Counted from the stretch's first letter, positions 19,125-29,238 are shown. The stretch: 64,000 nt of DNA from Alteromonadaceae bacterium 2753L.S.0a.02 (GCA_007827375.1 VISH01000002.1:4241001-4305000); one strand, 5' to 3'. Program-made: numbers and translations. Notes: a model not told the origin generated them from the sequence alone.

Positions 19125-19160
19125 TGACACCAGCCGGAACAGGATTTTCTAACGACGGCT

Positions 19161-21185
19161 ATGAGACTTTTAACCAGGCAAAAAAACAGATATCCCTATC
19201 TTTTTTTTGCGTCGCCACAAAAATACTACCGTAAATGTGCGAATTTACTGGCATTTCCGTGGCTCGCATTTCCCTTCGGGAAATGGCGGTGCTTCCATGC
19301 ACCCCCTATTAACCCGTCAATAGCTATTGACCGCTTAATAGCAACCAGGCAAAAAAACAGATATCACTATCTTTTTTTTGCGTCGCCACAAAAATACTAC
19401 CGTAAATGTGCAAATTTACTGGTATTTCTATGGCTCACATTTCCATTTAACAAATTAAAAAATTGCAGGTGTAAATTAATTACCTTGTTAGTGCTTGCCT
19501 GTATTAGCCAACAGGTATTAGCGAGCTTGGTTATCGAAGGTGTTGACGAAACCCTGGCAGTCAACGTGCGGGCTCATGTAAAACTTGCGCAGGAACCCTG
19601 CAACTTGCCAGCCTGGCGAATTACCCAATACCGCCGCGACATTCCCAAACAAGTGGAAGTTGCCATGCAAGCGTATGGCTACTACCGCTACACGCTAAAA
19701 CAACAACTACAGCAGTCTAATGATTGTTGGCAATTACACCTTGCAATAAATCCTGGGCCTCGCACCCACTTACGTAGAGTTCAGATTACCCCCTTAAAAG
19801 CGCCAGAAACACTGATTAAGCCGCTGCGGGAATTAATTGTAAACCCGCCGCTCAAAAGCGGTATGCCACTTCTCCATCGAGAATACGACAATTACAAGTC
19901 AGCGCTTCTGGATACGGCCCGGAGTAATGGCTATTGGCAGGCGCAATATCAAAAATCGGAACTGGCCATTTACCCCGAAGACAATGCTGCAGATGCAATC
20001 TTGGAAATTATTATCGGGCCTCGCTACGTGTTTGGCGATGCACATTTTCCGGAATTACTTCTAAACCAGGAATTGCTGCAAAGACTCACTGGTGAGGTCC
20101 GTGGCACACCCTACTCAGAGGAAGAATTACAGGATATTTACCGACGATTTCAAGGTTCCGACTATTTCAGAAAAGTGATTATCACACCCAGTGTGGACAC
20201 AAATAGCGACGAATACGTAGTGCCACTCGACTTTGATCTGGCAATGAATGCCAGACATAACTTTGGTGCCGGCGTGGGTTTCTCGACTGACCAGGGGCCT
20301 CGTTTACGAGGCAACTACAGAAACCGCTACCTCAACGCGGCAGGTCACCGGTGGTCCAATGAGCTGTTGATATCCGACAAGCTGCGTGAACTGCTCGGTA
20401 CTTACATTATTCCTCGACGGGATGCAGCTAAGGAATGGTATGAGCTCAGCGTCGGCTATGTGGAAGAGGAATATTCCAGCTACCAAAGTAACACCACATC
20501 CACCAGCGCTCGGGCTATTACGGCACTTGCTGAAGACTGGGTTCTGAACGCCGGTGTCAATATTCGAAACGAACGCTACATTATTGGTAGCGAGCCCGAT
20601 GACCGAAAAATACTGGTAGTCCCTGGAGCGGGAGTGAGTTGGATTGATGCGCGCGAAGAGCCAAGACAAAAATCCGGGTTCCGATTCGAAACCGGCATTA
20701 CCTTTAGTCACCACTCCTGGGCTTCAGATGTCAATTTTGTTCAGGGTTACGCACGCCTAAAAGGGATAGTATCGTTTTTTTCAAAAGGTCGGATTATCTC
20801 ACGCATTGAAGGCGCTGGAACGCTCATGGAGGATTTCGACGAGCTACCGCCTTCCGTGCGTTTTTATACGGGTGGCGATAACAGCATTCGGGGTTACGAT
20901 TACAATTCCATTGGCTCTATCGACGAATCTACTGGCGAAGTTAAAGGCGGAAGCAAGCTCGCGGTTGCCAGCCTTGAGTACGACCATCTCATCCTAAAAA
21001 ACTGGTCACTTTCCACATTTGTTGATGCCGGTGACGCTTACGACAAGGAACTAGATTTAAAAAAATCTTGGGGCGTGGGTGTACGCTGGTACTCGCCTGT
21101 TGGCCCGATGCGCATCGACCTGGCATTTCCGCAAGACAGCAAAAATGATTACCGCTTTCACATAAGTGTGGGGGCCGACCTCTAA
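19161..21185 (+). CDS. tamA: TamA, Omp85-family outer-membrane assembly protein with an unusual N-terminus
   Basis: Outer-membrane subunit of the translocation and assembly module. Residues about 135-330 form POTRA domains (LVIEGVDETLAVNVRAHVKL onward) and the C-terminal half is the 16-strand barrel (SVRFYTGGDNSIRGYDYNSI, the RGY motif, and PVGPMRIDLAF). The first 57 residues after MRLL are encoded by a structured repeat and are followed by a second, partial copy. A likely signal peptide (KLITLLVLACISQQVLA) comes only after about 115 residues. No ATG, GTG or well-placed TTG lies between the repeats and that segment, so the real start is uncertain. tamB overlaps the stop codon. Confidence 0.85.
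   Translation: MRLLTRQKNRYPYLFFASPQKYYRKCANLLAFPWLAFPFGKWRCFHAPPINPSIAIDRLIATRQKNRYHYLFFASPQKYYRKCANLLVFLWLTFPFNKLKNCRCKLITLLVLACISQQVLASLVIEGVDETLAVNVRAHVKLAQEPCNLPAWRITQYRRDIPKQVEVAMQAYGYYRYTLKQQLQQSNDCWQLHLAINPGPRTHLRRVQITPLKAPETLIKPLRELIVNPPLKSGMPLLHREYDNYKSALLDTARSNGYWQAQYQKSELAIYPEDNAADAILEIIIGPRYVFGDAHFPELLLNQELLQRLTGEVRGTPYSEEELQDIYRRFQGSDYFRKVIITPSVDTNSDEYVVPLDFDLAMNARHNFGAGVGFSTDQGPRLRGNYRNRYLNAAGHRWSNELLISDKLRELLGTYIIPRRDAAKEWYELSVGYVEEEYSSYQSNTTSTSARAITALAEDWVLNAGVNIRNERYIIGSEPDDRKILVVPGAGVSWIDAREEPRQKSGFRFETGITFSHHSWASDVNFVQGYARLKGIVSFFSKGRIISRIEGAGTLMEDFDELPPSVRFYTGGDNSIRGYDYNSIGSIDESTGEVKGGSKLAVASLEYDHLILKNWSLSTFVDAGDAYDKELDLKKSWGVGVRWYSPVGPMRIDLAFPQDSKNDYRFHISVGADL
19167..19341 (+). 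repeat. Structured 172-bp repeat, copy 1 (MITE-like), inside tamA 5' end
   Basis: From TTTTAACCAGGC to CTTAATAG. It contains an AGATA/TATCT hairpin in A/T tracts, the conserved core AAATGTG, the hairpin ATTTCCC-TTC-GGGAAAT, GGCGGT, the hairpin GGTGC/GCACC, and a terminal palindrome TCAATAGCTATTGA. It matches copy 3 at 29275-29448 along its whole length. It is read through in the tamA frame without a stop. Confidence 0.8.
19343..19450 (+). repeat. Structured repeat, copy 2 (partial, tandem to copy 1)
   Basis: It begins 171 bp after copy 1 and repeats it almost base for base from AACCAGGC through CATTTCC, then diverges before the GGGAAAT arm, so the 3' hairpins are missing. The 171-bp spacing is a multiple of three, keeping tamA in frame. 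Confidence 0.8.
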
Positions 21186-24100
21186 TGCTACAGCTATGGC
21201 GCGTGGCAAGAATTATTCTGCTGATACTGCTTGTGCTTGTCACGCTGGTAAGTAGCACTTTCTATTGGCTCACAATGACTACTCATGGTGCTCGATGGCT
21301 GATCGAGACTTCAAATAATTACAGTCCGGTACTCATAAGCACAGAAAAGCTTCGCGGTAATTTACTCGACGGAGTCGATGCCGACTCGGTTGATATCAAA
21401 TCCAAAAGTGCAACACTGGGTTTCGAAAAAATAACAATGAGTCGCTTTGGTCTGCGCTGGAATCCCAATTTATTATTCGCCGGTAGAGTATCAATAGATC
21501 TACTTGCGGCACGGGATGTTGGCGTATATTTGGCTCCTCCCAGCACCAGCGAGCCCCCAACAAAACCGATTACGCTTCCAGCGCTCAAGCCACCGCTGGC
21601 TGTAAATGCAAAACAGATTTCGATAGACAATATTCATGTGCATCAACAAGAGAAGCTCTTTGCCGAGGTAGCGCACGTAGCAACCAGCGCAAGTTTTATT
21701 GGCGATACGCTAACTATTGACAGCATGCATTTTCAGTACCTGGACGAAAACTACAGTTTAACGGCATCACTTGCTTTTGACACAATATGGCGATGGACAA
21801 TTAGCCTACCTTCCCACCGCTTGTCAACGCAGGGGGAGTGTCAATCTTCACCAGGTGTCATTTGTAACGCAACCCTCGCCTGGAAGAACCTGGCACATCC
21901 ACTGCTCGGTGATATCCAATTGCCAAAAGGTCAGGCGAGTCTCGAATATTCTGACAACAAACTCGCTGTGGTCGGAGAAGCACAAGTCATTTACACAGAA
22001 CTTGATATTAACCTTGCAGTCGACTGTTTAACGGATTTTAGCAATGCATCATCCGTGATCCGGCGCTTGAATGTGCGGCCTTCCAGCGGTGGCGAAATCA
22101 CCGCCAGCGGAGAAGTTGACTGGAAAGATAAATTGGTCATTAATTCCAAAATAGAAGTAAACAAGCTCGACTTTAATCGTTGGCTACCCGACCCGCAACC
22201 GCGCGCAACAATTTCCGGCAGCGCACTCTCTGAGTTGGTACTCGACAACGGTATGATCGCCGCCGACACCAATTTCAAAGTCGCTTCATTGGATTTTGGC
22301 AGGGAGCCCCTGCAGGGAAAAATTGTCGCCAAATTCCATAAAAACAAAATTACCTTGCAATCACTTGAGCTCGCCAACAGCTATAACCGCTTGGAAGCGC
22401 TAGGTTTTTATGCCATCGACACCCAAAACCTTGGGGCAGATATTTCTATCGATGCCACCGACTTTAAGAAAATTTCGAACGAATATTCTGGCAGTGCCTC
22501 TCTGAAAGCGTCTGCATCTGGTCAGTTAAATGCACCCAACCTGAAGCTTTCCGGGCAAGCCAATCAAGTGATGATTGATAATCTTCGTATTGGACACCTG
22601 CAATTAATGTTGGATGTCAACAAAATTCCAATTCGCACCTTGGAAAATACCAGCCTTGACGAGCTTTCAATCAGCCTCAACGATTTTCAATTGGATACTT
22701 TTCGATTGCAAAATCTGGAGCTTTCAGCCGCTGGCTCGGCAGCCTCACACTCCATTAGAGCCAGCGCCAATAAATTACTTGATAACATTAATATTCCCGT
22801 ACTGGCACTCCAAGGAAGCCTCACAAAACAGGGAAATGGCAACATCCCACTCAGCAGCAACAACATCGCCTGGGCGATCACGCTTAATGAATTTGGCATT
22901 CGAACAAGTGACAACGATAGCAACTGGACATTACCAAGCCCCGCCAAATTGCAGCTCGCAAAAATGGCGACATCGCTTAAAAATTTCTGTCTGAAGCAAC
23001 ATGCGGCGCAAGTCTGTATCAACACACTTGCGCTGGACGAGCTCGCTGCGCTCAATCTGAATGGCAAGGTTGATGGCATATTCTTGGATCGCGAGAAAAC
23101 CTTGTTTAAAGCTTATTATGAGCAACTGCCCGCAAATTGGCAGACACAAGGTGAAATATCTGGTGACTTCAACCTAACAGCACGATTAAACCCGCAATTT
23201 CGTCCTGAAGCTTTTGAATTGGCTACAAACTTTTCAATGCAAGGCGGCAAGATAATTTATTTGGAGGAAGACGAGGAACCACTCGAATATCCGATTAAAG
23301 ATGCGTATTTTAAATTATCAGGAGATCAGAAATTACTAAGCGTTCACGGTGGTGCCATAATTGACGGTGAGCAGCAATTGCAAATTAAAGGGGAAGTGGC
23401 AGATTCACTGGCCACTCAGCCCAATATCAAAATTAATGTTTATGGCAGGCTAGAAACATTGGCTTATCTGCAGCCATTTATTACAAACATTGACGATCTC
23501 CGTGGCAAAGCAAATATAGATTTAAGCTATTTAAAAAACGACAGCGAGCCTGATGGTTTGGTACTGGGTAACATTCGGGTACGGGAAGCGGGGTTTATCG
23601 TTCCTGCATCCGGAAGCAGGCTGGAAAATTGGCATCTCGACCTGGAAGCCACCAAAACTGCAATTGATCTCAGCGGCGACGGATTGATTGGCAAAGGCAA
23701 ACTTAGTATTAAAGGTGCAGTTCGCAGTATTGCAAACGGACACTTCCCCTTTAAAGCGAAGGTGGAACTTAATGGCGAAAACTTGCAGCTCGTCGACCTT
23801 CCCGATGCAAGCTTTAATGCCAGCCCCGACCTCACATTAGAAGGCGAGAATCTCAACTGGCATCTCGGAGGAAAGCTGATTATTCACAATTCTTTTATGC
23901 GCCTACGGGAACTTCCCAAATCGGCCAGCGGAGTCTCTGAGGATGCCGTTGTCCACAGCGATAAACCCATCGAGAAAAAATCATCCCTTAGCTTCACCAG
24001 CAACGTCGATATCATCGCCGGGAAAAATATCACTTTTGAGGGTTTCGGTTTAAAAACAGATATCAAAGGTCACCTGAATTACACCCGCGAAGGCAATGGC

Positions 24101-24772
24101 CAACAACAATTGCACGGTGCACTGTCACTGCCCAATGGAGAATTTAGAAGCTATGGTCAAAATCTCAAAATTGAAAATGGTCAGATCATATTTTCAGGCT
24201 CGCCCAGTAACCCCACCCTTGATGTGCGGGCCGCGAGAACCATCAATAATATTCAAGCAGGTATTTGGTTAAACGGCACCGCGAAGCACCCCAAATCTCA
24301 GCTGTATTCCTCACCGGCTATGAGCGAGGGCGATATTCTCAGCTACATGCTCACCGGCAAACCGATGGTGGAACAGGGCAAGGGCGATTCCGCCTATGTT
24401 GAATCTGCAGCCGTCGCAATGGGATTATCACAAGCCCTGCCAACCATTCAAAAACTTGGCAGTGGCATCGGCTTGAGCGATGTGACAATCGAATCCGATT
24501 TTGCCAGTGGCGGAGGGTCTGTCGCTGCGGGCAAACGCCTTAACGACAAGCTCTACGTTAAGTATCAATATGGGTTGGTAGGCGCCGTAGGGCGTTTTAT
24601 CGTGGAGTACAGCCTCACTGATAACCTCACCGTGGAAGCTGGCTCAGGGGAAATCGATACCGTGGATATCACCTATACCTGGGACTCCAAGCCCCCCTCC
24701 AGCGAGACCACCACCCCAAAGGAGACCACTAAGCCAATCCCAATAACCGGTCCCAATAACCAATCCCAATAA
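21185..24772 (+). CDS. tamB: TamB, translocation and assembly module inner-membrane subunit
   Basis: It has 1195 residues. The N-terminal membrane anchor is at about 7-27 (ARIILLILLVLVTLVSS). A very long periplasmic beta-taco region follows, and a C-terminal DUF490 domain (about 850-1175) contains the conserved SYMLTGKPM and GSGIGLSDVTIESDF and ends with the barrel-contacting VEYSLTDNLTVEAGSGEID. It bridges the periplasm to TamA and contributes to outer-membrane protein and lipid transport. The ATG overlaps the tamA stop (TAATG). Confidence 0.93.
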   Translation: MLQLWRVARIILLILLVLVTLVSSTFYWLTMTTHGARWLIETSNNYSPVLISTEKLRGNLLDGVDADSVDIKSKSATLGFEKITMSRFGLRWNPNLLFAGRVSIDLLAARDVGVYLAPPSTSEPPTKPITLPALKPPLAVNAKQISIDNIHVHQQEKLFAEVAHVATSASFIGDTLTIDSMHFQYLDENYSLTASLAFDTIWRWTISLPSHRLSTQGECQSSPGVICNATLAWKNLAHPLLGDIQLPKGQASLEYSDNKLAVVGEAQVIYTELDINLAVDCLTDFSNASSVIRRLNVRPSSGGEITASGEVDWKDKLVINSKIEVNKLDFNRWLPDPQPRATISGSALSELVLDNGMIAADTNFKVASLDFGREPLQGKIVAKFHKNKITLQSLELANSYNRLEALGFYAIDTQNLGADISIDATDFKKISNEYSGSASLKASASGQLNAPNLKLSGQANQVMIDNLRIGHLQLMLDVNKIPIRTLENTSLDELSISLNDFQLDTFRLQNLELSAAGSAASHSIRASANKLLDNINIPVLALQGSLTKQGNGNIPLSSNNIAWAITLNEFGIRTSDNDSNWTLPSPAKLQLAKMATSLKNFCLKQHAAQVCINTLALDELAALNLNGKVDGIFLDREKTLFKAYYEQLPANWQTQGEISGDFNLTARLNPQFRPEAFELATNFSMQGGKIIYLEEDEEPLEYPIKDAYFKLSGDQKLLSVHGGAIIDGEQQLQIKGEVADSLATQPNIKINVYGRLETLAYLQPFITNIDDLRGKANIDLSYLKNDSEPDGLVLGNIRVREAGFIVPASGSRLENWHLDLEATKTAIDLSGDGLIGKGKLSIKGAVRSIANGHFPFKAKVELNGENLQLVDLPDASFNASPDLTLEGENLNWHLGGKLIIHNSFMRLRELPKSASGVSEDAVVHSDKPIEKKSSLSFTSNVDIIAGKNITFEGFGLKTDIKGHLNYTREGNGQQQLHGALSLPNGEFRSYGQNLKIENGQIIFSGSPSNPTLDVRAARTINNIQAGIWLNGTAKHPKSQLYSSPAMSEGDILSYMLTGKPMVEQGKGDSAYVESAAVAMGLSQALPTIQKLGSGIGLSDVTIESDFASGGGSVAAGKRLNDKLYVKYQYGLVGAVGRFIVEYSLTDNLTVEAGSGEIDTVDITYTWDSKPPSSETTTPKETTKPIPITGPNNQSQ

Positions 24773-24931
24773 CACATCTATTTTTTTAGCGAAATTTTCT
24801 CGAACAGTCACGAAATTTGCTTAACTTTCAGAGTAAAACCCATGCGCCATTACATACTGCAAGTATTGAATCTTGGCAATACGGCGTATAGCCATTTATA
24901 GTTAAAAGATGTGTTGGAAGGAGGATTCTGG

Positions 24932-25528
24932 ATGCCTGTAGAACCACAACCCACTTTTGAACTCACCCTCGCTAATTACTTTCGCGAACGTTTGCAAGTC
25001 TTGTCTGAAGAAATCACCCCTAAACCCCACGAAGACACCCTGTGGTACACCGGCAATATGTTAGCCCGCTTCGGCCACAGTCGGGAGCTATTCTGTTTCG
25101 ACAATGGCATTGTGGGCTTGCGACCCCTGGCGCTACTTTACAAAGATGCTCACGAAACCAGAGATCGCTGGGAGCGCTGCCTAATCCTGAGGCAACTGGG
25201 GGACCTCGCGTTGTTTCTCGGTGCGTTATTTCCCGAAAATTACGCACGGCGCGGTATCAAGAAAGATTATTTCGTGGGTATGGGCGGCGGTGCCTACGAT
25301 TATCTCTCCGAAAATGCCCAGCAGAATCGCCACATTTTTTCGGAGTTGGCAACAATGTTTACGCGAATGTTGGAATTAGTAGAGCGGGTGTGCTGCAAGC
25401 AAAACCTATTCGACGCTACAGACATTCTGAATCTATACCGCCGCTGGAAAGATAATGGTAATCCTCTCCTGGAAGAACAGCTTAAAGCGCTCGGAATTTC
25501 ATTGCCAAATAATAGAGTACTGAATTAA
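24932..25528 (+). CDS. Conserved-looking hypothetical protein
   Basis: It has 198 residues. The start is ATG 24932, set by GGAGG eight bases upstream; a GTG at 24911 is in frame but lies before that site. There is no signal peptide or membrane segment. The protein appears mostly helical, with a basic YARRGIKKDYFVGMGGGAYD stretch near the middle and a C-terminal FDATDILNLYRRWKDNGN. I do not recognise the family. It follows tamB by 159 nt and may have its own promoter. Confidence 0.75.
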   Translation: MPVEPQPTFELTLANYFRERLQVLSEEITPKPHEDTLWYTGNMLARFGHSRELFCFDNGIVGLRPLALLYKDAHETRDRWERCLILRQLGDLALFLGALFPENYARRGIKKDYFVGMGGGAYDYLSENAQQNRHIFSELATMFTRMLELVERVCCKQNLFDATDILNLYRRWKDNGNPLLEEQLKALGISLPNNRVLN

Positions 25529-26254
25529 TCCGCAGCGATCGCTGTTGGCAAGACCAAATAATTTACAAGGCAACTCCCAGGGTTTCCCAAACAACGGCAA
25601 AAGGTACTGAAAGTGAACATGATATACGAACAGTAATCTTGCTGATATTTTTCGTGATCGAGGCCTCAAACGGCACATTTTAAAAAACATAAACACATGG
25701 AATTTAAATTAGAATTTGAAATTAGCAGCCAACTTCAGCCGGCAAATAAAATCAAATGCCAGTCTTTTTTACTACGCAAACCCCAATCGAAACCTATTAA
25801 ACCATTCGTTGTTATGAAGCCTATATTATTAATTGCAAACTAAAGACTAAACACCAAAAAAGACCGGTAAATACGCTGTTTTGCAGTAATGTCAAACCGC
25901 CAACGCACATTAGACTTTAGTCTAATTCCAAATCTTATTAGCGAAGCATAAAGTCTCGGAGACAATAAGAATAACCGGGATTTGCGCGCATATTTCCCCC
26001 AAGGCGCGTCTTTATTGAGTACCTGTTTTCGCTGCGACACATCTTTAATAAACAGACTGGCGAAAACGCAAAATTACAAAGGTACTTGCTACCAATGGCT
26101 GTGTTCAACGCAACAATAACAATCCATGCATTATTTAACAGCCCATGGTACGCAAAGTTATCTGGCCCATATCACGGTATGCTCAAGTCGGCACACCGTG
26201 ATTGCTGTTGGGCAGGATTTAAAACTAAAACCTCAAATAATGAGTAGCCAACTT
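25529..26254 (+). other. Long non-coding leader region before the xylanase gene
   Basis: About 725 AT-rich bases with no convincing gene. The frame of the xylanase continues upstream to 26126, but the residues before 26240 do not look like a signal peptide. The only clear element is the palindrome at 25909-25926. Confidence 0.4.
25909..25926. promoter_or_regulatory. Perfect palindrome, possible operator of the xylanase gene
   Basis: ATTAGACT-TT-AGTCTAAT, an 8-bp perfect inverted repeat with a 2-bp spacer, 329 bp before the chosen xylanase start. It has no T-tail, so an operator is likelier than a terminator. Confidence 0.35.
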
Positions 26255-29161
26255 ATGAAACTACACTCACACATAATGCCATTGAGAGCTACGCTCTCTG
26301 TGCTCCGTACAGCAACGGTTTCGGCACGTTCGCTTTCGCGGGGTGTAACACGGTTGTTGTGCGCGTCGACTTTGGCGGTATCTTCCGTCACGGCGTTCGC
26401 TGCACCTGACCCCAATTTCCACATTTATCTGATGTTTGGCCAATCCAATATGGAAGGCCAGGGCCAGATTGAATCCCAGGATCAACAAGTACCCAGTGGA
26501 TTAATGGCCATGCAAGCCGACGACAATTGTACCGTTGGCGGTGCTAGTTACGGCCAATGGCGTACAGCCACCCCCCCGCTGATTCGCTGCTACAACATAG
26601 CTCACAGCTGGAATAACGGCGGCCTCGGCCCGGGCGACTATTTTGGTCGTACCATGCTTGAAAACAGTGGCTCTGGCGTTACTGTAGGTTTGGTAGGTGC
26701 CGCCTACCAAGGCCAAAGTATCGATTTCTTCCGTAAAAATTGTGCCGCACTGGGTAGTTGTCAGCCTTCTGGCGCAAACGGCTCCGTGCCTGGCGGGCAA
26801 GGCGGCTACGCCTGGTTGCTTGACCTGGCGCAACGCGCCCAACAAGACGGCGTAATCAAAGGCATTATTTTCCACCAAGGTGAAAGTGACACCGGCAGCA
26901 GCACTTGGCCGAGTCGCGTTAACGAAGTAGTTACCGACCTTCGTAACGACCTTGGCTTAGACGCTAACGAAGTGCCCTTTATCGCGGGTGAAATGGTGCC
27001 GGGCGCTTGCTGTACCAGTCACGATGCTTTGGTACATCAAATCCCCAACGTGGTAACCAACGGCCATTATGTATCTGCGTCCGGCCTTGGTTCTCGAGAC
27101 CAGTATCACTTCAATTCGGCGGGCTATCGCGAGATTGGCCGCCGCTATGCCAACAAAATGTTGGAGTTGATTGACGTATCGGGCAGTAGTAGCTCAACAA
27201 CGAGCTCCAGCAGTTCCTCAAGCAGCTCATCCAGCAGCTCATCCAGCAGCTCTACCGGCGGCAGCTCTTCTTCATCCAGTTCCTCGTCTTCAAGCTCCAG
27301 TGGTTCCGCAACAGGAAACTGTGCTGGCGTGAACGAATATCCCAACTGGACTGCCCGTGACTGGTCTGGCGGCCCCTACAACCACGCCAATGCCGGCGAC
27401 CAGATGGTCTATCAAAACGCGCTCTATCAGGCTAACTGGTACACCAGCACTGTGCCTGGCAGCGATGCCTCCTGGATCAGCCTCGGTACCTGCAGTGGCG
27501 GAACCACGTCCAGTAGTTCTTCCAGCAGCAGCTCTTCCAGCAGTAGTTCTTCTAGCAGCACTAGCTCTTCGAGCAGTTCTTCAAGCACTACAACGACCAC
27601 TTCAAGCTCCAGCTCTTCGAGCTCCTCCAGCTCTTCAAGTAGCTCCAGCTCGTCGTCAAGTGGTGGATCCTGCGAGAATGTTTGTAACTGGTACGGTACT
27701 ACCTACCCTCTATGTCAAAACCAAACTACCGGTTGGGGATGGGAAAATAGCGCAAGTTGTATAGGAACTAGTACCTGTAACAGCCAAAATGGCGGTGGTG
27801 GTGTAGTCACTGGCACTTGTGGTAGCACCAGTTCATCATCAAGCTCTAGCTCTTCAAGCTCGTCTTCTGGCTCAACTGGCAGCCACAATATCACTATCCG
27901 TATGAGCGGCGTAGTTGGTGACGAAAGTGTCAACCTCGAAATCGGGGGCAACATTATCCAAACCTGGACAATCACCACCAGCATGATGGATTACACCGTT
28001 AGCACCAATACCGAAGGTGAGTTACGTGTCGCTTTCACCAACGACAGCGGTGACCGCGATGTACAGGTGGACTACATCATTGTCGATGGCACTACCTACC
28101 AGGCAGAAGACCAAGAAGACAATACGGGCGCATACAGCGGTAGTTGCGGCGGTGGTTCCTACAGCGAAATGCTGCATTGTAATGGCTCCATCGGCTTTGG
28201 TAACCCATTCAGCGGCAGTACCTCAAGCACCTCTTCCAGCTCTTCCAGTTCAAGCAGCTCCAGCTCAACAAGCACATCGGGCGGACGTGAGTACCCTCCT
28301 TTCTTCGTGGGTAATATCACCACAAGCGGCAGCGTACGTTCTGATTTCGGACAGTATTGGGATCAGATCACACCTGAAAACGAAGGTAAGTGGGGCTCCG
28401 TTGAAGGTAGCCGTGATCAATACAACTGGAGCGGCGTAGACGCTGTTTACAACTACTCTCGCCAGAACAACATCCCCATGAAGGGACACACTCTGGTATG
28501 GGGTAGTCAGTGCCCAAGCTGGCTCGGCTCTAACTGTGACGGCGGCAGCCTCTCGGCCTCTGAGATCGCAGCTGAAATCGAAGAATGGATAAGTGATTTC
28601 TGTACCCGTTACCCAGACATCGAGATGATCGACGTGGTAAACGAAGCCGTTTCGGGCCACGCACCAGCCGGCTATGCAGAAAAAGCGTTTGGCAGTAACT
28701 GGATCACCGAATCGTTCCGCTTAGCGCGACAGTATTGCCCGAACTCCATCCTTATCTACAACGACTACAACTTCATGACCTGGAACACCGATGAAATCAT
28801 GACTTTGATTCGTCCTGCGATTGACTCAGGTTATGTGGATGCAGTGGGCGTTCAAGCGCACAGCTTGTACAGCCCGCAGATTTGGACAGCACAGCAGATC
28901 GAAGACAAGCTGGATCTCATCTCCACTCTCGGCGTGCCGATTTATGTATCTGAGTACGACATCGAAGCCAGTAATGACCAAACCCAGCTGGAGTATATGC
29001 AAATGCACTTCCCAGTGTTCTACAACCACCCCAATGTGAAAGGTATTACCCTTTGGGGCTATGTAGTCGGCGCCACATGGCGCAGTGGTACGGGCTTAAT
29101 CCAGAGCAGCGGTCAAGAGCGTCCAGCTATGACCTGGTTGATGAATTACCTGGGTCGATAA
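26255..29161 (+). CDS. Secreted bifunctional acetylxylan esterase (CE6-type) / GH10 endoxylanase with three CBMs
   Basis: It has 968 residues from ATG 26255; starts at 26126, 26240 and 26276 are also in frame. A long signal peptide ends near VTAFA. Order by position: SASA/CE6 esterase (26410-27170; FGQSNMEGQG serine block, HQGESD), Ser linker, CBM5/12-like (27310-27495; YPNWTARDW, GDQMVYQNALYQANWYT), Ser linker, CBM10-like (27667-27828; Cys-rich CNWYGTTYPLC), Ser linker, CBM60/36-like (27885-28210; DVQVDYIIVDG), Ser linker, GH10 (28290-29158). The GH10 acid/base Glu is in DVVNEAV (about residue 797) and the nucleophile Glu in YVSEYDIEA (about 900). It would deacetylate and cleave xylan while bound to wood polymers. 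Confidence 0.92.
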   Translation: MKLHSHIMPLRATLSVLRTATVSARSLSRGVTRLLCASTLAVSSVTAFAAPDPNFHIYLMFGQSNMEGQGQIESQDQQVPSGLMAMQADDNCTVGGASYGQWRTATPPLIRCYNIAHSWNNGGLGPGDYFGRTMLENSGSGVTVGLVGAAYQGQSIDFFRKNCAALGSCQPSGANGSVPGGQGGYAWLLDLAQRAQQDGVIKGIIFHQGESDTGSSTWPSRVNEVVTDLRNDLGLDANEVPFIAGEMVPGACCTSHDALVHQIPNVVTNGHYVSASGLGSRDQYHFNSAGYREIGRRYANKMLELIDVSGSSSSTTSSSSSSSSSSSSSSSSSTGGSSSSSSSSSSSSSGSATGNCAGVNEYPNWTARDWSGGPYNHANAGDQMVYQNALYQANWYTSTVPGSDASWISLGTCSGGTTSSSSSSSSSSSSSSSSSTSSSSSSSSTTTTTSSSSSSSSSSSSSSSSSSSSGGSCENVCNWYGTTYPLCQNQTTGWGWENSASCIGTSTCNSQNGGGGVVTGTCGSTSSSSSSSSSSSSSGSTGSHNITIRMSGVVGDESVNLEIGGNIIQTWTITTSMMDYTVSTNTEGELRVAFTNDSGDRDVQVDYIIVDGTTYQAEDQEDNTGAYSGSCGGGSYSEMLHCNGSIGFGNPFSGSTSSTSSSSSSSSSSSSTSTSGGREYPPFFVGNITTSGSVRSDFGQYWDQITPENEGKWGSVEGSRDQYNWSGVDAVYNYSRQNNIPMKGHTLVWGSQCPSWLGSNCDGGSLSASEIAAEIEEWISDFCTRYPDIEMIDVVNEAVSGHAPAGYAEKAFGSNWITESFRLARQYCPNSILIYNDYNFMTWNTDEIMTLIRPAIDSGYVDAVGVQAHSLYSPQIWTAQQIEDKLDLISTLGVPIYVSEYDIEASNDQTQLEYMQMHFPVFYNHPNVKGITLWGYVVGATWRSGTGLIQSSGQERPAMTWLMNYLGR

Positions 29162-29238
29162 CACCCGCTTCCGGCTGGCTGCACAACAGCCAGCCAATGC
29201 CACACATGCAGAAAACGTTACAAACGTTGCATTCTCAG

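Noticed and set aside
26126..26254. Upstream extension of the xylanase frame
   Set aside because: Adds 43 residues with no signal-peptide character before a better start at 26255 (or 26276).
27184..28280. Short tandem repeats resembling a CRISPR or satellite
   Set aside because: They are AGC/TCC serine codons forming four poly-serine linkers inside the xylanase.
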